Source of the DNA: Mytilinidion resinicola
Lineage: Eukaryota > Ascomycota > Dothideomycetes > Mytilinidiales > Mytilinidiaceae
DNA length: 64,000 nt
Assembly: GCF_010093595.1 (NCBI RefSeq)
Contig: NW_022985442.1
Span: 1,511,656 to 1,575,655 of the forward strand
Direction of reading: 5' to 3'
Shown: in pieces, positions 21,416 to 32,248 of the stretch
How the letters are laid out: the number at the start of each line of letters is the position of its first letter
Numbering within the stretch: position 1 is the stretch's first letter
Program-made: the position numbers and the translations under genes
The notes under the pieces: generated by a model
What the model was told of the DNA's origin: nothing
The model's input: only the letters and a program-made list of their open reading frames with translations
The model's database searches: none

Positions 21416-23144
21416 ATGGCTAGCTCAGATCAATCCCCTCAGATAAAGCGATTACGGCCAAATAGCCAGCTTCCCCGTGGACCTTACTCAGTTTATCAGT
21501 CCTCCTCCCATCACGCACTGCCCCTACAAACCAGAGATTGGAAACCATCAGCCTTGGACGTTGCTGAAGCTCAACCGGAATACAAAAGCTATTTTCAAAA
21601 GTATGGAGCTGAAGAGCTCGTCAAAGGCGTGGAACTGGCAAAAAAGCTAGAACTCATGGATGTATTGCGAAGATATAGCACTGAGGATATTGATATTGGC
21701 CTGAAATTTGCTAAACATGGTGCTTCCAGTCTGGACTTTTTTGATGCGTTCAAAGATTTTGAGCATAGCCAAATCTTAGAGTGCCAACGAGCCGTCATCA
21801 ATAGCAATGGTACGAGCTCTTCTTAGGCCACAGTATGTATAGAGCCTTAATGAATGCACAGTGCAATCAAGTCACCAGTCTCGGGACTCGGGGTATTCAT
21901 CTCGGCTTTCTTCCTTCCCCAGCAGCTCAAGTTCATATCAGCTACCTCTCCATCAGCCCCCGAATGTCAACCTGGGGGCTAATGGATACTTGAATGATGA
22001 GCAAACAATGCCAATGGACATATCCCCGCCTAATGAGACGCATTTTCGTCCTCAAAATTCCGACTCAAATCATCGATCAGAAGTCGTACACAACGCACCA
22101 ACGGTTTCGACGCCTACGTCAACTTCGTACAACGTCGTAAACCATAGTAAGACTATCAAGCCAAAGGCTTGGGCTTGCAAGTATTGCGGGCGGGAGTTTA
22201 CGGCACCTGGATACTGTTGGAATCATGAGAAGAGTCATCACAGTAAGACTATTAAGCCAAAGGACTGGGCTTGCACGTATTGCGGGCGGGAGTTTGTGGC
22301 AGCTGGATATTGTTTGAATCATGAGAAGAGTCATCATAGCCAAACAATGACCTGGAGCTGTCCACACTGTCCATTAGACTTTCCTACCAAGAACGGCTGT
22401 GAGCGCCACCACATCAACAGACACGACCACGAGTCCATCACTTATGCGGATTGCGAAATCATAGGGAAGCCAGGACCAAATTCGAAGCGAAAAACTGCGT
22501 GCGCATGTCCCTATTGTGGCCAATTGTTCGAGGGTGTTACCAGCTTTGATGATCGCTGCCTGCATGTAGAGGATGACCATTACAAAGTCGAACCGAAGAT
22601 GCAAAAAGGCAACTTAGATTACTCCAGGATGATCCAAAGCCTCCTCGGTCGCCGTGAGCTCCGCAGCCGCTGGGCCCAATCCCTCGCTAGTTTTCAAGAA
22701 AGTTGCACCTTATCTTGGAGTACCGAAGAAGCCAGGAGTCTACTTGAACCTCTTGAGACCGGCAATTTTCACCTGAAAGACGCCGTAACGTCTCTGCTAG
22801 AGCGTGTCTGTGCTTGCGCCATCAAGAGTTCGAGAACTTCAAGCAGATCTCACTACAACTCACAAGCAGACGTGCTCTCGGGCTCTACCATGAGCCGGAA
22901 TGTTCAATCCACGTCTCGTACCTCCGAAGAACGTTCAAGGATACCAGCTCGGGGCCAGAGCCAATCTCCGCAAAGAGGACTGCCGAGCAGTGATAGCGGT
23001 CGTACAGTCCCTGACATGCATGCTAGTCCGCGGACAATCCTTTCCTCTAGTATTGGTTTCAATCAGTCACAACCGAATCATAAGCCGGCAAACATCCAGC
23101 ATGGAATGAGTCCTTACAGTATGGCAAGCCAAGGTCCGTCTTGA
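21416..23144 (+). CDS. C2H2 zinc-finger protein with duplicated fingers
   Basis: Two exons, 21416-21809 and 21861-23144 (intron 21810-21860, phase 1). Exon 1 encodes a helical region (KSYFQKYGAEELVKGVELA). Exon 2 starts with a Ser-rich segment, then two near-identical C2H2 fingers ending HEKSHH (CKYCGREF and CTYCGREF), a third (CPHCPLDF...HHINRH) and a Cys-rich CPYCGQLFEG...HVEDDH segment. A helical region (YSRMIQSLLGRRELRSRWAQ) and a Ser-rich tail follow. This build, fingers plus a long disordered tail, is common in fungal transcription-factor-like proteins. The frame stops at a TGA (23142-23144) but stays open for 51 more codons to 23300. The true end may therefore be further downstream. 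Start chosen as the first ATG of the frame. Confidence 0.75.
22146..22337 (+). repeat. 96-bp in-frame duplication producing two zinc fingers
   Basis: The word agtaagactat(c/t)aagcc recurs at 22146 and 22242, exactly 96 bp (32 codons) apart. The two copies encode fingers that differ at only a few residues. Confidence 0.85.
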
Positions 23145-23300
23145 ACCCACAAGCCATCCCTCCGCCCTGATTTGGACGTCTTCCATTCCTCGTCATCCCG
23201 AACTTCAAGTCAGTCGGTCGCCAATCGCAGTAAAAACTCGAGCAAGCACGATGTTTTCATGGGCTTTGATAATCAGATTGACACATTTGACGGATTATAG

Positions 23301-24077
23301 GCCCTCCGTCCTCGCTTCACCCTAGAAACCATGACAGTACCTACCATAATGCTTGCATATCCCTACTCGGATGAGTTCCGAGGCTTGGGCTATTGGTCTT
23401 TCAAAATGAGTCTCATCGATTTTCGCAGAATCAGATTGGTTTCTTCAATTTGGAAATTATTCTCTGCTCTGCTAGAACGCATGAGTATCACCGATTTTCT
23501 TTTCGTGGCCATTTACTTTGGGTTTCCTACTTCTTTCTCCGCGGTTTCCAGTCTCGCAGTTGACCTTTCACCATGTTGTTATATGCGTTGGCGCAAGTAT
23601 GGGGAGAATCAGTGCAGCATCTTTAGGATATACAGTGCTCCTTGGCTCAGGCCGTAATACGTTTCGGTGGTCTATTTGGAATTTACGACGAATAAACAGA
23701 ATATAGACGTCTTCACAGATCATGATACCGCGGAAGAGCGCGTGGGCAAAATTGCTGTTGACTTCTTGATAGTGCGAGCTCAAATGTGCTATTCGATGTA
23801 AATTGCTACCCTTTCGGACGATCGAGAACGCGAAGCTCAGTTTTCGGACTAGTGAACAAATCCACCCGCGATTGAATGAATGAGAAACGTTATTTGGTAA
23901 GCGAATGTTGATCTAACTAGAAGTGGATATTGTTGCAGGTGGTCAAAGCGTTTGGTGAATGAACGACGGCGTTAAACACTTTTTGTTCTGCCAAGACCTT
24001 CCCCGGCGCGCTGCCGCATCATCGCGCTCGACACAGCAACATCAACACCTCTGCGCATCATGTAGATTCCTAAAAGC
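23301..24077. other. Intergenic, boundary between accessory and conserved halves
   Basis: No supported gene. A plus-strand frame at 23331-23657 has no protein-like features. The last 150 bp should hold the promoter of the Dlt1-like gene. Confidence 0.45.
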
Positions 24078-25376
24078 ATGCATATACGCATTCGACTGTT
24101 CCGTATCTGGTACAGCACTACTTATACCGTCCTCTTCTTCCTTGCTATCGTCCTCCTCGCCGTCACCCCCGCCGATACCATCTACCAGTCCATCCGCAGC
24201 GATGACATCCAGAAGATATTCGTCGTGGCTGGAGTCTACCTGCTTACCTTTCTTATCACGATCCTGATATACTCTACCCGCCTCTATACAAACCGCAGTG
24301 CTCTACAAGGCATACCGAAGCCCTACCTCCCGATCGAAGACGGCGAAGTGGGCAAACTGATTCGGCGGCTGATTGTCAAGAATCTGAAGAGGAGTGCTAT
24401 CGTCGCGTGGGACTCGAGGCCAAGGGAACTTCAGGATGAAGAGTTGGATGATGCGACAGCGGGTAGTAGGCCACCTACGGCGGAGCGCCAACATACTACA
24501 TTCAAGAGGAGGAGCCATCTGATGGAAGCCACGGTCATACCAGTCTCGGCAGCTTTACCGGCGTGGGGCGAGATTGCGCATCCAGGCTGGTCCTCCCCTT
24601 CTTCCGATGACCTACCGAACCTACAGTTCTGGACAGTCATTCCTGAGCTCCCAAATCTCATTGAAGCTAAAGCCGTCTCTCTCGCTCCTCCGGACCCGGC
24701 CTTCGACCCGGGCCAACACCCGCAAGATACCTCGCCAATACTTCCGGATGCACAAGTAGTAGCACTCCTTCAGCGCCCTGCGACTATGGGCTTAAGGGAC
24801 TATCTTTCGAGATTATCTTCTTTTGGGCTCATCAACCCTCCAACACTCGGCGCGAAGTTCTTGACGCAGTATGAGTTCGCAAGGTTCTCTAACACGCCGC
24901 TGACTGAACACGAGTTCCGAGAACTTATGGCTGTGTTCGCCGATATCTTGAGCGGTATGACGGAGCTTGATGCCGAGCTCATCGCTAATATCCAGGCCGG
25001 CGATATCGACTCCGATGCTCTCAGTTTCACATCCTCGGTTTCCACGCAAACCTCAACGGGCTCCGCGATCCACTATCGCACGCCTCGCGTTCCTGATGCA
25101 ACGGATTCATACTACACAAGCAGCACGTCGTCGGACCCCGGACGAGATGAGAGCCCTGGAACGATTCGAACTGCGGCATCGCGATTTGATGTGCGAAGTT
25201 CTGGAACCCGCCAATTGTCCAGTAATCCTTCAGCCAACTCTTTACGCTCTCAGAGGTTCCAATCTATGTCACGAAGTCCGTCTTCTACGGTACGAGGATC
25301 GCCTTCCCTGGCGTCATTGCGCTCGACATCAGGTGCCGGAGAATTGCCATACCATTACGATTTTAATCACCCTTGA
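24078..25376 (+). CDS. dlt1: Dlt1-like membrane protein (defect at low temperature)
   Basis: A single exon of 432 residues. Two hydrophobic segments lie near the N-terminus (TTYTVLFFLAIVLLAV at about 14-29 and VVAGVYLLTFLITILIY at about 49-65), separated by a short loop. They are followed by the family signature IPKPYLPIEDGEVGKLIRRLIV and AWDSRPREL. The rest is cytoplasmic and Ser-rich at the C-terminus. This matches fungal DLT1 proteins in order and in position of the signature. In yeast the name comes from cold sensitivity of a mutant; molecular function is not known to me. No intron is needed. Ser-rich tail length varies in the family, so the end is consistent. Confidence 0.85.
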   Translation: MHIRIRLFRIWYSTTYTVLFFLAIVLLAVTPADTIYQSIRSDDIQKIFVVAGVYLLTFLITILIYSTRLYTNRSALQGIPKPYLPIEDGEVGKLIRRLIVKNLKRSAIVAWDSRPRELQDEELDDATAGSRPPTAERQHTTFKRRSHLMEATVIPVSAALPAWGEIAHPGWSSPSSDDLPNLQFWTVIPELPNLIEAKAVSLAPPDPAFDPGQHPQDTSPILPDAQVVALLQRPATMGLRDYLSRLSSFGLINPPTLGAKFLTQYEFARFSNTPLTEHEFRELMAVFADILSGMTELDAELIANIQAGDIDSDALSFTSSVSTQTSTGSAIHYRTPRVPDATDSYYTSSTSSDPGRDESPGTIRTAASRFDVRSSGTRQLSSNPSANSLRSQRFQSMSRSPSSTVRGSPSLASLRSTSGAGELPYHYDFNHP

Positions 25377-26227
25377 GGGCTCCCTTGGCGTTGCTATCCC
25401 GTAGCCTTAATCATGAGCACGAGGGCTGGGTTTTTACGTCTAATGATTCTTATTAATGTCTAAGTATGAGATAGAATTGGATCTGCCACTGACTCAATTC
25501 GGGGGCTTTCGATCTTTACATCAAACTGGAAAATTTCATGATGTGTCAAGGTGATCCCTAGGTGATTTTCGCTGCCTGAACTTCATTCATCACGACGGTC
25601 TAATTTAAAGTGTCTCATTTGCTACATCAAGGTGAGATTTTCATTATATCTCGGTGTGATCACCAAGCGATTTTCATAGTATTTTTCTTGTTCCTCCTCG
25701 CCCTATTGATATGAAGGTTTCCGATTTTGACATTGATGACAGAAGTTCCATGGAACGTTAGGGTGACCTCTGAGGTGTTTGCACTCTCTGAACTTCGTAC
25801 GCCTTATCCACCCGACACTGAGACCCTTAACCTTTACATTGAAGTCGGGATTTAGGGATGCCTGAAGAGGACCTTCATACTCTTTTCGCTGTCTGAAATG
25901 CATACATCCAGATGGCCTCGTATTGAGGGTGTAGTATTGCGGAATTCCCACCAGTAGTGAAGTCGGCGTGTGTTTTCCCATCCAGTCAATATTTTGAAGC
26001 CCTCCTGACGGTGTTAGCTACTGGGTAAGACTCCTCACAAGAATCTCATCCTTAGAAGCTACATGCTAACACGCGGATTCAGCAGTCATATTATGATTCA
26101 TTTCCGCCTATCCTACTCCCATGAGGCGTCCTCCGCTCTCTGCAATGATTGGCAAGTCCACCGACCAACGCTCTGTTCCGATTCCCCCAGGAACCTTCCA
26201 CAAGTCCATGCAACTGTGCAAATCCAC
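25377..26227. other. Convergent intergenic with degenerate repeats
   Basis: An 850-bp gap between two convergent genes. It is occupied mainly by the diverged repeat described at 25515-25920. No open frame with protein character. Confidence 0.5.
25515..25920. repeat. Diverged tandem repeat, about three copies
   Basis: An anchor (TTTACATCAAACT at 25515, TTGACATTGATGAC near 25727, TTTACATTGAAGTC near 25834) recurs. A second block (cgctgcctgaacttcat near 25570, gcactctctgaacttcg near 25791, cgctgtctgaaatgcat near 25889) sits about 55-65 bp after each anchor. The copies are strongly diverged. Confidence 0.45.
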
Positions 26228-27370
26228 TCAAAGACCAAACTCATCTGCAGTCTCATAGGCCTCTTCCTCATCCGACGACTCGCGAGTCGTGCGGTCTCGG
26301 ACGAACAGACTCTCCTCATCGCTCTCCTCATCTGAAGGCTTCTTGGCCTCCTCATCCACCCTCTTCACCGCTGCTCCCTCCTCGCTAAATTTGGGGTACA
26401 CCAACTCCTGCTCCTTAGCCTCGTGCGCCTTTGGACTGTCAAACTCCTCGCCATCGATAGAGAAGCTGATCGCGGTCCTGTTCTCGGCCGCTCGCTGGAG
26501 GCTGTTGGAGGCCCTCCTAAAACCGTAGACGGGTGCAGCGACGCTTGCGGGTGGTTGAGGTTTGGGCGCAGGTCGGGTTTTGGGCGTCGCTGGCGTATCC
26601 TCCTGCTCGACGTTGCGAATCGGAGCCGCGGACTGAGACGGCTGGCGGGCTTTCACAGCAGCCTTGACGTTCCCGGACCCCACGACCTCGTCGAAACGGC
26701 TAGGCGTGTGGCCTCTCATCCGCACCCTGTTATCGCGCTCGAGGAGGTAGTACTCGTAATCCTCGACGGTCGACGGCCTGTTTCGCTCGATGACATGAAT
26801 GACTGGGAACACCTTGGCGCGGTAATGGGTGCACAGTAGCTTCGTCATTTTGAAGAGCTTCTCGACGAGATCCTCCCCCCTCTTGCCGTAGAAGTATTCA
26901 CCAGGCTTAGTCAGGTTCTGGATGAGATCGAAGAGGAAGCGGACGGTGTACAGGCGGCATTTGACCCGCTCGTCGGCGTCATCTTTGATCTTGTCGGCGG
27001 AGCCTTTGCGGAGACACATCATGGTTCTGAATGCGACCCATGGGGTAAGGTGAGGGTTGCCGGAGTCTTCCATGCATTGGAGGGTAAGAAGACACTCGTC
27101 GCGGTATTCGGCCCAGGGCGTGAGGAAGGCGTCTCGCTCGAGGAAGAAGCGGTTTAGGTCGTCTTGGCTCTTGAGGCCGAGGCATTCGAGGAAGCCTTCG
27201 ACGCGGACACTGGCGCCGGACATTCTTGAGGTGGTGGAGCTGCTTGTAGGCGCTTTGCTGAGTTCGTCAGTATGATTCAATCTGACAAGCCTCGACTCAA
27301 GCTGGCCGCTGGCGGTTGGCGGTCGAGACGAAAGAACGACGCCGAGCTTGGAGAAGATATCAGAATCCAA
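26228..27370 (-). CDS. Uncharacterised conserved fungal protein
   Basis: A single exon of 380 residues. The N-terminal 210 residues form a compact, mostly helical region (VEGFLECLGLKSQDDLNRFF, LYTVRFLFDLIQNLTKPGEYF, YEYYLLERDNRVRMRG). The C-terminal 170 residues are disordered, rich in Pro, Ala and then Glu/Asp, ending SSDEEEAYETADEFGL. There are no transmembrane segments or signal peptide. The acidic, Ser-rich tail suggests a phosphorylated or interaction region. It starts 136 bp from the gene on the opposite strand, so the two share an upstream region. I do not recognise a characterised family. An internal ATG (MSGASVRVEGF) is a possible alternative start. Confidence 0.75.
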   Translation of the reverse strand: MDSDIFSKLGVVLSSRPPTASGQLESRLVRLNHTDELSKAPTSSSTTSRMSGASVRVEGFLECLGLKSQDDLNRFFLERDAFLTPWAEYRDECLLTLQCMEDSGNPHLTPWVAFRTMMCLRKGSADKIKDDADERVKCRLYTVRFLFDLIQNLTKPGEYFYGKRGEDLVEKLFKMTKLLCTHYRAKVFPVIHVIERNRPSTVEDYEYYLLERDNRVRMRGHTPSRFDEVVGSGNVKAAVKARQPSQSAAPIRNVEQEDTPATPKTRPAPKPQPPASVAAPVYGFRRASNSLQRAAENRTAISFSIDGEEFDSPKAHEAKEQELVYPKFSEEGAAVKRVDEEAKKPSDEESDEESLFVRDRTTRESSDEEEAYETADEFGL

Positions 27371-27506
27371 TTCCGAATCTGGTTAGCGCGCTTAATATTT
27401 ACCACCTCACTTGACCATTAGAAGGGCTTGGCCTTTCTAAAACGTCCACAATCTCCGCTCCTCTCTCCAACTTCATCACCACTCCTTCACATCCTCGCAA
27501 CTCAAC

Positions 27507-28335
27507 ATGAAGCCAACACAAACTGGCTCAGCAAGTGCCGCACGCCAGCGACCACCCCAACCAGCCATGGAGGCCTCCACAGCCTCGAACGACCACGCAA
27601 ACAGCCGCACCAGCCGACACGGCCTCCACTCGCGCGTCACCAGCTTCACGACCTCGCTCTTCCGCAAGCCACCCTCAAGGCCGTTCCAGCGCGGCCACGC
27701 AACCCAGACCGCCGCCACGGCAACAACTTCACATGGCCCTAGCAATCCTGAAGCTACCAACGCCCCACCACGCGAGGCCACTGCTGCCGACTTCCCCTAC
27801 GTGACCTACGTCGCACGCGGCGGCTACCTCCCCGACGGCTCTGGCGGCAAGATCTCAGAAACACGCTTTACGCAGATAAAGGAAGAGATCGTGCCGTTCA
27901 ATGCGGACCGATTCGTTGCACTTGTCAATTCGTCGGAGAAGATGAGGCGCGAGTTCGATGTGAGTGGCTGCCGGAGTCTCATTTACAGAAGCGTGACGTT
28001 CTAATGGTGGACAGGATATTTATGGAGGATCGCCGACTCCTGCTGAGCCTACTGATTCTGAGCTGCTGCGGCATGCTATTGCGAGGAACCAGGAGTGGAA
28101 GGATGAGGTGCTGCAACGCTTGACTGCGCAGTTGAGGACGCAGTGGGAGGTACTGGGGGCGCGGATTGGGGCGCTGGAGCTGGAGGTTGATAGGCTTGCG
28201 GAGCGGATTGCGGACTTGGAGGGGGCTGGGGAGGGTACGGGAGAGGGTGGAGATGATGCGGAAGAAGCTAGAGAAATCAAGCAAGAAGAGGTCGAAAAGG
28301 TGAAGGAGGAGGCCAGAGAGGCCGCCTTCCTGTGA
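27507..28335 (+). CDS. Uncharacterised protein with C-terminal coiled coil
   Basis: Two exons, 27507-27959 and 28015-28335 (54... nt-scale intron 27960-28014, phase 0), 257 residues. The N-terminal 90 residues are basic and Pro/Thr/Ala-rich and could target the protein to mitochondria. A short ordered block follows (FPYVTYVARGGYLPDGSGG, then RFTQIKEEIVPFNADRFVALV). Exon 2 encodes a long helix with heptad spacing (VLGARIGALELEVDRLAERI) and an acidic end (EEVEKVKEEAREAAFL), predicted to be a coiled coil. No known domain recognised. Divergent from the 380-residue gene at its left. Confidence 0.7.
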
Positions 28336-28966
28336 GAAGTTTAGGCGGAATGATGGTTGGAATTGTGGCTTTTGGTGGAACTGGTGCCGAAAGAGGGTAT
28401 ACTTTGGAGGACCAACTTGGACAGAATCAGGTTTCGGTGGTAAATATACCCTTAAGAATACGGTTCGACCTGAAAGCTTTCCTCATCACCTTTGACACCT
28501 GTGTAACGCAATTAGGGACCATATAACTACGTAACCTAGAAGGAAATACAATGTACAATTCCAAACGTGCTAAATTAGACCTCCGAGTGTGACATGTGTA
28601 ATAAACCTGCATAACGACGTCAAGGGAGCTCTATATGTGGAGGGCTTCAGCAGGCTCGCAGAGATCTGGGCGAGATGCAAAGAATCAACAACATCAATCG
28701 TCCTGTGTTTAGCACAGATATACAGCAAACATCTGTTGGGTGTAAAATGATATATTGCATCATTGTTTCTGCGTTTCGTTCCTAAGATTGACTCTCCTGG
28801 AGTAGGGATTATGAAGATCCCTCGGCACGGACGTTCTAGGCTTCTTTCTGGACGACGTCTCCTCCCTTGTCCCCTCATGCACGCACGACTTTTAGTGCTG
28901 TCACAGTCGAACTAGTCCTACTTGCACCCATAAACCATATCAAGTCGTACAGTAGTCATTGTATAT
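28336..28966. other. Intergenic, nothing recognised
   Basis: A 630-bp gap upstream of the carboxylesterase gene. It contains only short frames without protein character. Confidence 0.45.
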
Positions 28967-30690
28967 ATGATGGCGAAAACCTCAGAGCCTTGCGTTCGCG
29001 ACTTAGAATTCCGCGGTTTCATCGAGGGCCTCACATTTCAAATCAAAGGAAAACCTACTTGCCACTACTTCGGAGGAGTGCCATACGCTCTTCCACCGGT
29101 AGGTCCATTCCGATGGAGGAAACCGAGGCCTCTACCCTCATGCTACCGTTATGGGACAAGAGCCAATCCAGGACGATATACCGGCGGTACTGCACTTTGC
29201 CCACAGCCAGGCCTTGAGAGCGATCTTCCTGACATGACCCTTTGGGACGAGGATTGCTTGCAATGTAATATTTGGATGCCTGTAGGAGAGCCGCCGGCTG
29301 GAGGTTTGGTTCCATTTCAATCGTATGATATCATGGATGCTGACGCTTTCATCCAGGATGGCCCGTCTTCTTTAATATCCGTGAGTGTTTATACTAGCCA
29401 TCCAAAAACGACGCAGTCCTGATGAATGTAGATGGCGGATTCCTTCAATTAGGAAATCCTAATGGACAAGATCTATGCGCGATGCTCAGCGAAACCTCCG
29501 CGAAATTCATCTGCGTCTTGCCCGCCTATAGACTGAATGTTTTCGGCTTCCTCGCATCTGAAGAGCTGGGCCAGAACTTTGATTCTAATGACATTGTTTC
29601 GAACGTCGGCTTCTGGGACATACGGCTCGCGCTCGAGTGGACGCACAAAAACATCAGCTATTTCGGCGGCGATGCTTCTAATATCACTATCGGTGGATAT
29701 TCCGCAGGGTCGCATGCCACATTTCACCAACTTGCATACGAATTGGGACTACCAGATTCAAAAGCTATTGTCCGGCGAGCCATCATGTGGTCGAATGGAC
29801 CTGGTGTTCAGCCGAAATCTACCGCTGAGGCGCAAGAGCAATTCGAGGAGCTCTTGACTGCGCTAAAAATCCCCTTGAGCGTATCCTCCACAGAAAAGCT
29901 AGCCAGACTCCGAGCTCTAGACGCGCCGACACTGATAAAAGCGACCATGCGAGTAAAACACCACCAATTCCGCGCCACAACCGACGGCCACTTCGTCCGC
30001 CACGGCCTGATGAAAGAAATCGACAACGGCGTCTTCGCCGAACGAATGAAGCGGCGCGGTATCAAGCTCCTGATCGGCGAGTGCCGAGACGAGCACTTCA
30101 TCTACGGCACCTGGCGGCCACCTAAGAATAGTCTGGAATCGCTCTTCAACCGCATCCAGGCCGACTACCCGCTCCGTGCGTGCGAAGCCCTGATCAAGTA
30201 TTACTACCCCGAGGACAAACTCCCCGCCGATTGCAAAGACTGGCCGGATGCATTTGGGCGCATCTACGCAGACATTCAGATCCACATGCTTGAGCGCGGT
30301 TTTGTGAACGCGCTTGTACAGCATGGCGCCGGCGACTTGATATACAGGTATCGCATGGAGTGGCGCGCGAGATGTATCGATAACCGCCTACCGAAGGAAT
30401 GGGGTGTCACTCATGGGACGGATTACGCGATCTGGATGTGGGGAAATGGGGAGAACTTGCTGAAGAAGGAGAAGAGTCTGATTAAGAATTCGTTCCATGA
30501 TCTTTTTGCGAAATTTTTGGATGGAGAGGAGATGGATTGGGGTACGACGGATCCGCTGCATATTAGGACTTTGACGCCGAAAGGGACGGTGGTGTGTGGG
30601 GAGGATCCGATGCTTGAAAGGGGGCTGGAGGTTTGGCGGCTATTACAAGGTGTTGGGGTTACCGGAAACTCGATTATGTCGAAGATATAG
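28967..30690 (+). CDS. Type-B carboxylesterase (alpha/beta hydrolase)
   Basis: Exons 28967-29303 and 29417-30690 (intron 29304-29416, phase 1), 536 residues. The start region GKPTCHYFGGVPYALPPVGPFRW and DEDCLQCNIWMPVG are the classic N-terminal blocks of the family. The oxyanion region is NVDGGFLQLG. The nucleophile elbow is GGYSAGS, with Ser as catalytic residue and Tyr instead of the usual Glu before it. A late His in THGTDYAIW probably completes the triad. No signal peptide, so an intracellular enzyme is likely; the natural ester substrate cannot be told. The next gene on either side gives no pathway context. A second ATG, one codon later, is an equivalent start. Confidence 0.85.
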
Positions 30691-31037
30691 AGAGTACAGC
30701 AGAGCTCCAGACAGACTTTTCTTCTAGGAAATTACAGGGATATAATAAAGGAAGACTGAGGAATATAAGGCATGTTTCAGAGTTTCCCAAACTCTATAGA
30801 TACTTATAATGGCTGAGCGAGTGATGCAAAATGATAACGTATAGTGCAAATTGAGCAAGACCCCAAAACCTGACGCTCTATACATCAACTGTTCAACACG
30901 GCTAGATATAAGAAATAATTAAAATATTGTAACATCCTCGCGAAAGTGGGTAGAGACCCTTGGTGTTCTAGGTCCGAGCTTCACTCCCACATCTCAAGCT
31001 TCCTCAGTGGTCCCACTCCTATTCTCCCACCATCACC
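30691..31037. other. Intergenic, AT-rich, nothing recognised
   Basis: A 347-bp gap. It is AT-rich after the esterase stop and CT-rich just before the next start, as expected for a 3' UTR and a promoter. Confidence 0.45.
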
Positions 31038-32007
31038 ATGCCTCGAATCAACCTAGCATCACCTACACCATGGATCCAAAGCACCATCCGCGCCTTCTCC
31101 CCATCACGGACAGGCTCCATAGCCCGAAAAACGTACGCCTCAATCCCAATTGCACAAAAACCCGCCCAAATTCTAACGATCCCCAGTCTCCTCCCCACAA
31201 CCGCCTACCTCAATCCCAACACCCATAGAAGCTTCGCCACAACCCCCTCCCTCCACAAAAAAGCCGGCAAAGCCAACATGTCGCACGCCCGCACCGACTC
31301 GGCGCCGCCCGTCACCGAAGCCTCGGCGAACACGCCCACGGACCAGGCCTACGACCTCTCGCCGCTGGAATCGAACATCCTGAAAGCGATGGAGAAGCTG
31401 ACGCACGACCTGTCGCAGCTGCGGTCGGGCGGGCGGTTCAACCCGGACGTAGTTGAGGGGTTGAAAGTGCAAATAGGGAAGGGGGAGGGGAAGGAGACGG
31501 CGAGGGTGAAGGAGCTGGCGCAGGTGGTGCCCAAGGGGCGGGTGTTGAATGTTATTGTGGGCGAGAAGGAGGTAAGCGGAAAATCCAATTGCTTGTCAAG
31601 ACTATCTGGTGTGCTTTTGATTGTCGGTCGCGACGCTAATGGATTTGTGTGGGGTACAGCATATCAAACCTATTTCCTCTGCTATAGCGGCTAGTCCGTA
31701 CAACTTGGCGCCGCAGTCGCCGCACCCAGATAGCCCGCTCTCGATTCCTGTCCCTATACCCCCACCGACGGGAGAGTCGCGGAAGGCGGCGCTAGAGGCG
31801 GCGCATAAAGCTGGGGAGGTAGCGACGACGGCGGTGCAGGATGCGAGAGCGGCGCATCACAAGAAGTTGAGGAAATTTCAGGTGGATAAGAGTGTAAGGC
31901 CGGACGATTTGCAAAAAGCGACGAAAAAAATGGAGGAGGCTGTCAAGAGGGGGGTTTCGGAGGTTAAGAGGATTGTGGATGGAGCGAGGAGGGTGTTGGA
32001 GCAGTAA
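31038..32007 (+). CDS. rrf1: Mitochondrial ribosome recycling factor
   Basis: Exons 31038-31571 and 31660-32007 (88-nt intron, phase 0), 293 residues. The first 80 or so residues are rich in Ser, Thr, Arg and Ala without acidic residues, a mitochondrial presequence (SIARKTYASIPIAQ). The RRF fold follows: KLTHDLSQLRSGGRFNPDVV, VPKGRVLNVIV, HIKPISSAIAASPYNLAPQ, then a C-terminal helical part with GESRKAALEAAHKAGEVA, AHHKKLRKFQ and VDGARRVLEQ. RRF with EF-G splits mitochondrial ribosomes after termination. The usual 185-residue bacterial length is exceeded because of the presequence and a Pro-rich insert (SIPVPIPPPT) near residue 200. Confidence 0.9.
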
Positions 32008-32248
32008 GAATGGATATCATGATGGTCTATCTGTTCTAATAGTGTCCTATACATGTGGTCGCATAGCCTTATATTTGTATACATGCGCCTACCACTTACC
32101 ATGCGTTTGGCGTATTACTTTTCAGCCTGTTGGTGCCTTGAATATATAAGCACTGACCACCTGCCTCCTTAGGTACATGTAAGGCGACCAGCGACTCCAG
32201 ACCACGACTACACCGCTCATATAAACGTCACTATCCAAAACAATCAGC

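Noticed and set aside
23331..23657. Plus-strand open frame of 108 codons
   Set aside because: No conserved motif, overlapping alternative frames, and it lies in the probable promoter side of the Dlt1-like gene.
29381..29397. GTGAGT at 29381 as the esterase intron donor
   Set aside because: It would give a 17-nt intron or the wrong phase; the donor at 29304 with acceptor at 29416 keeps the frame and the oxyanion block.
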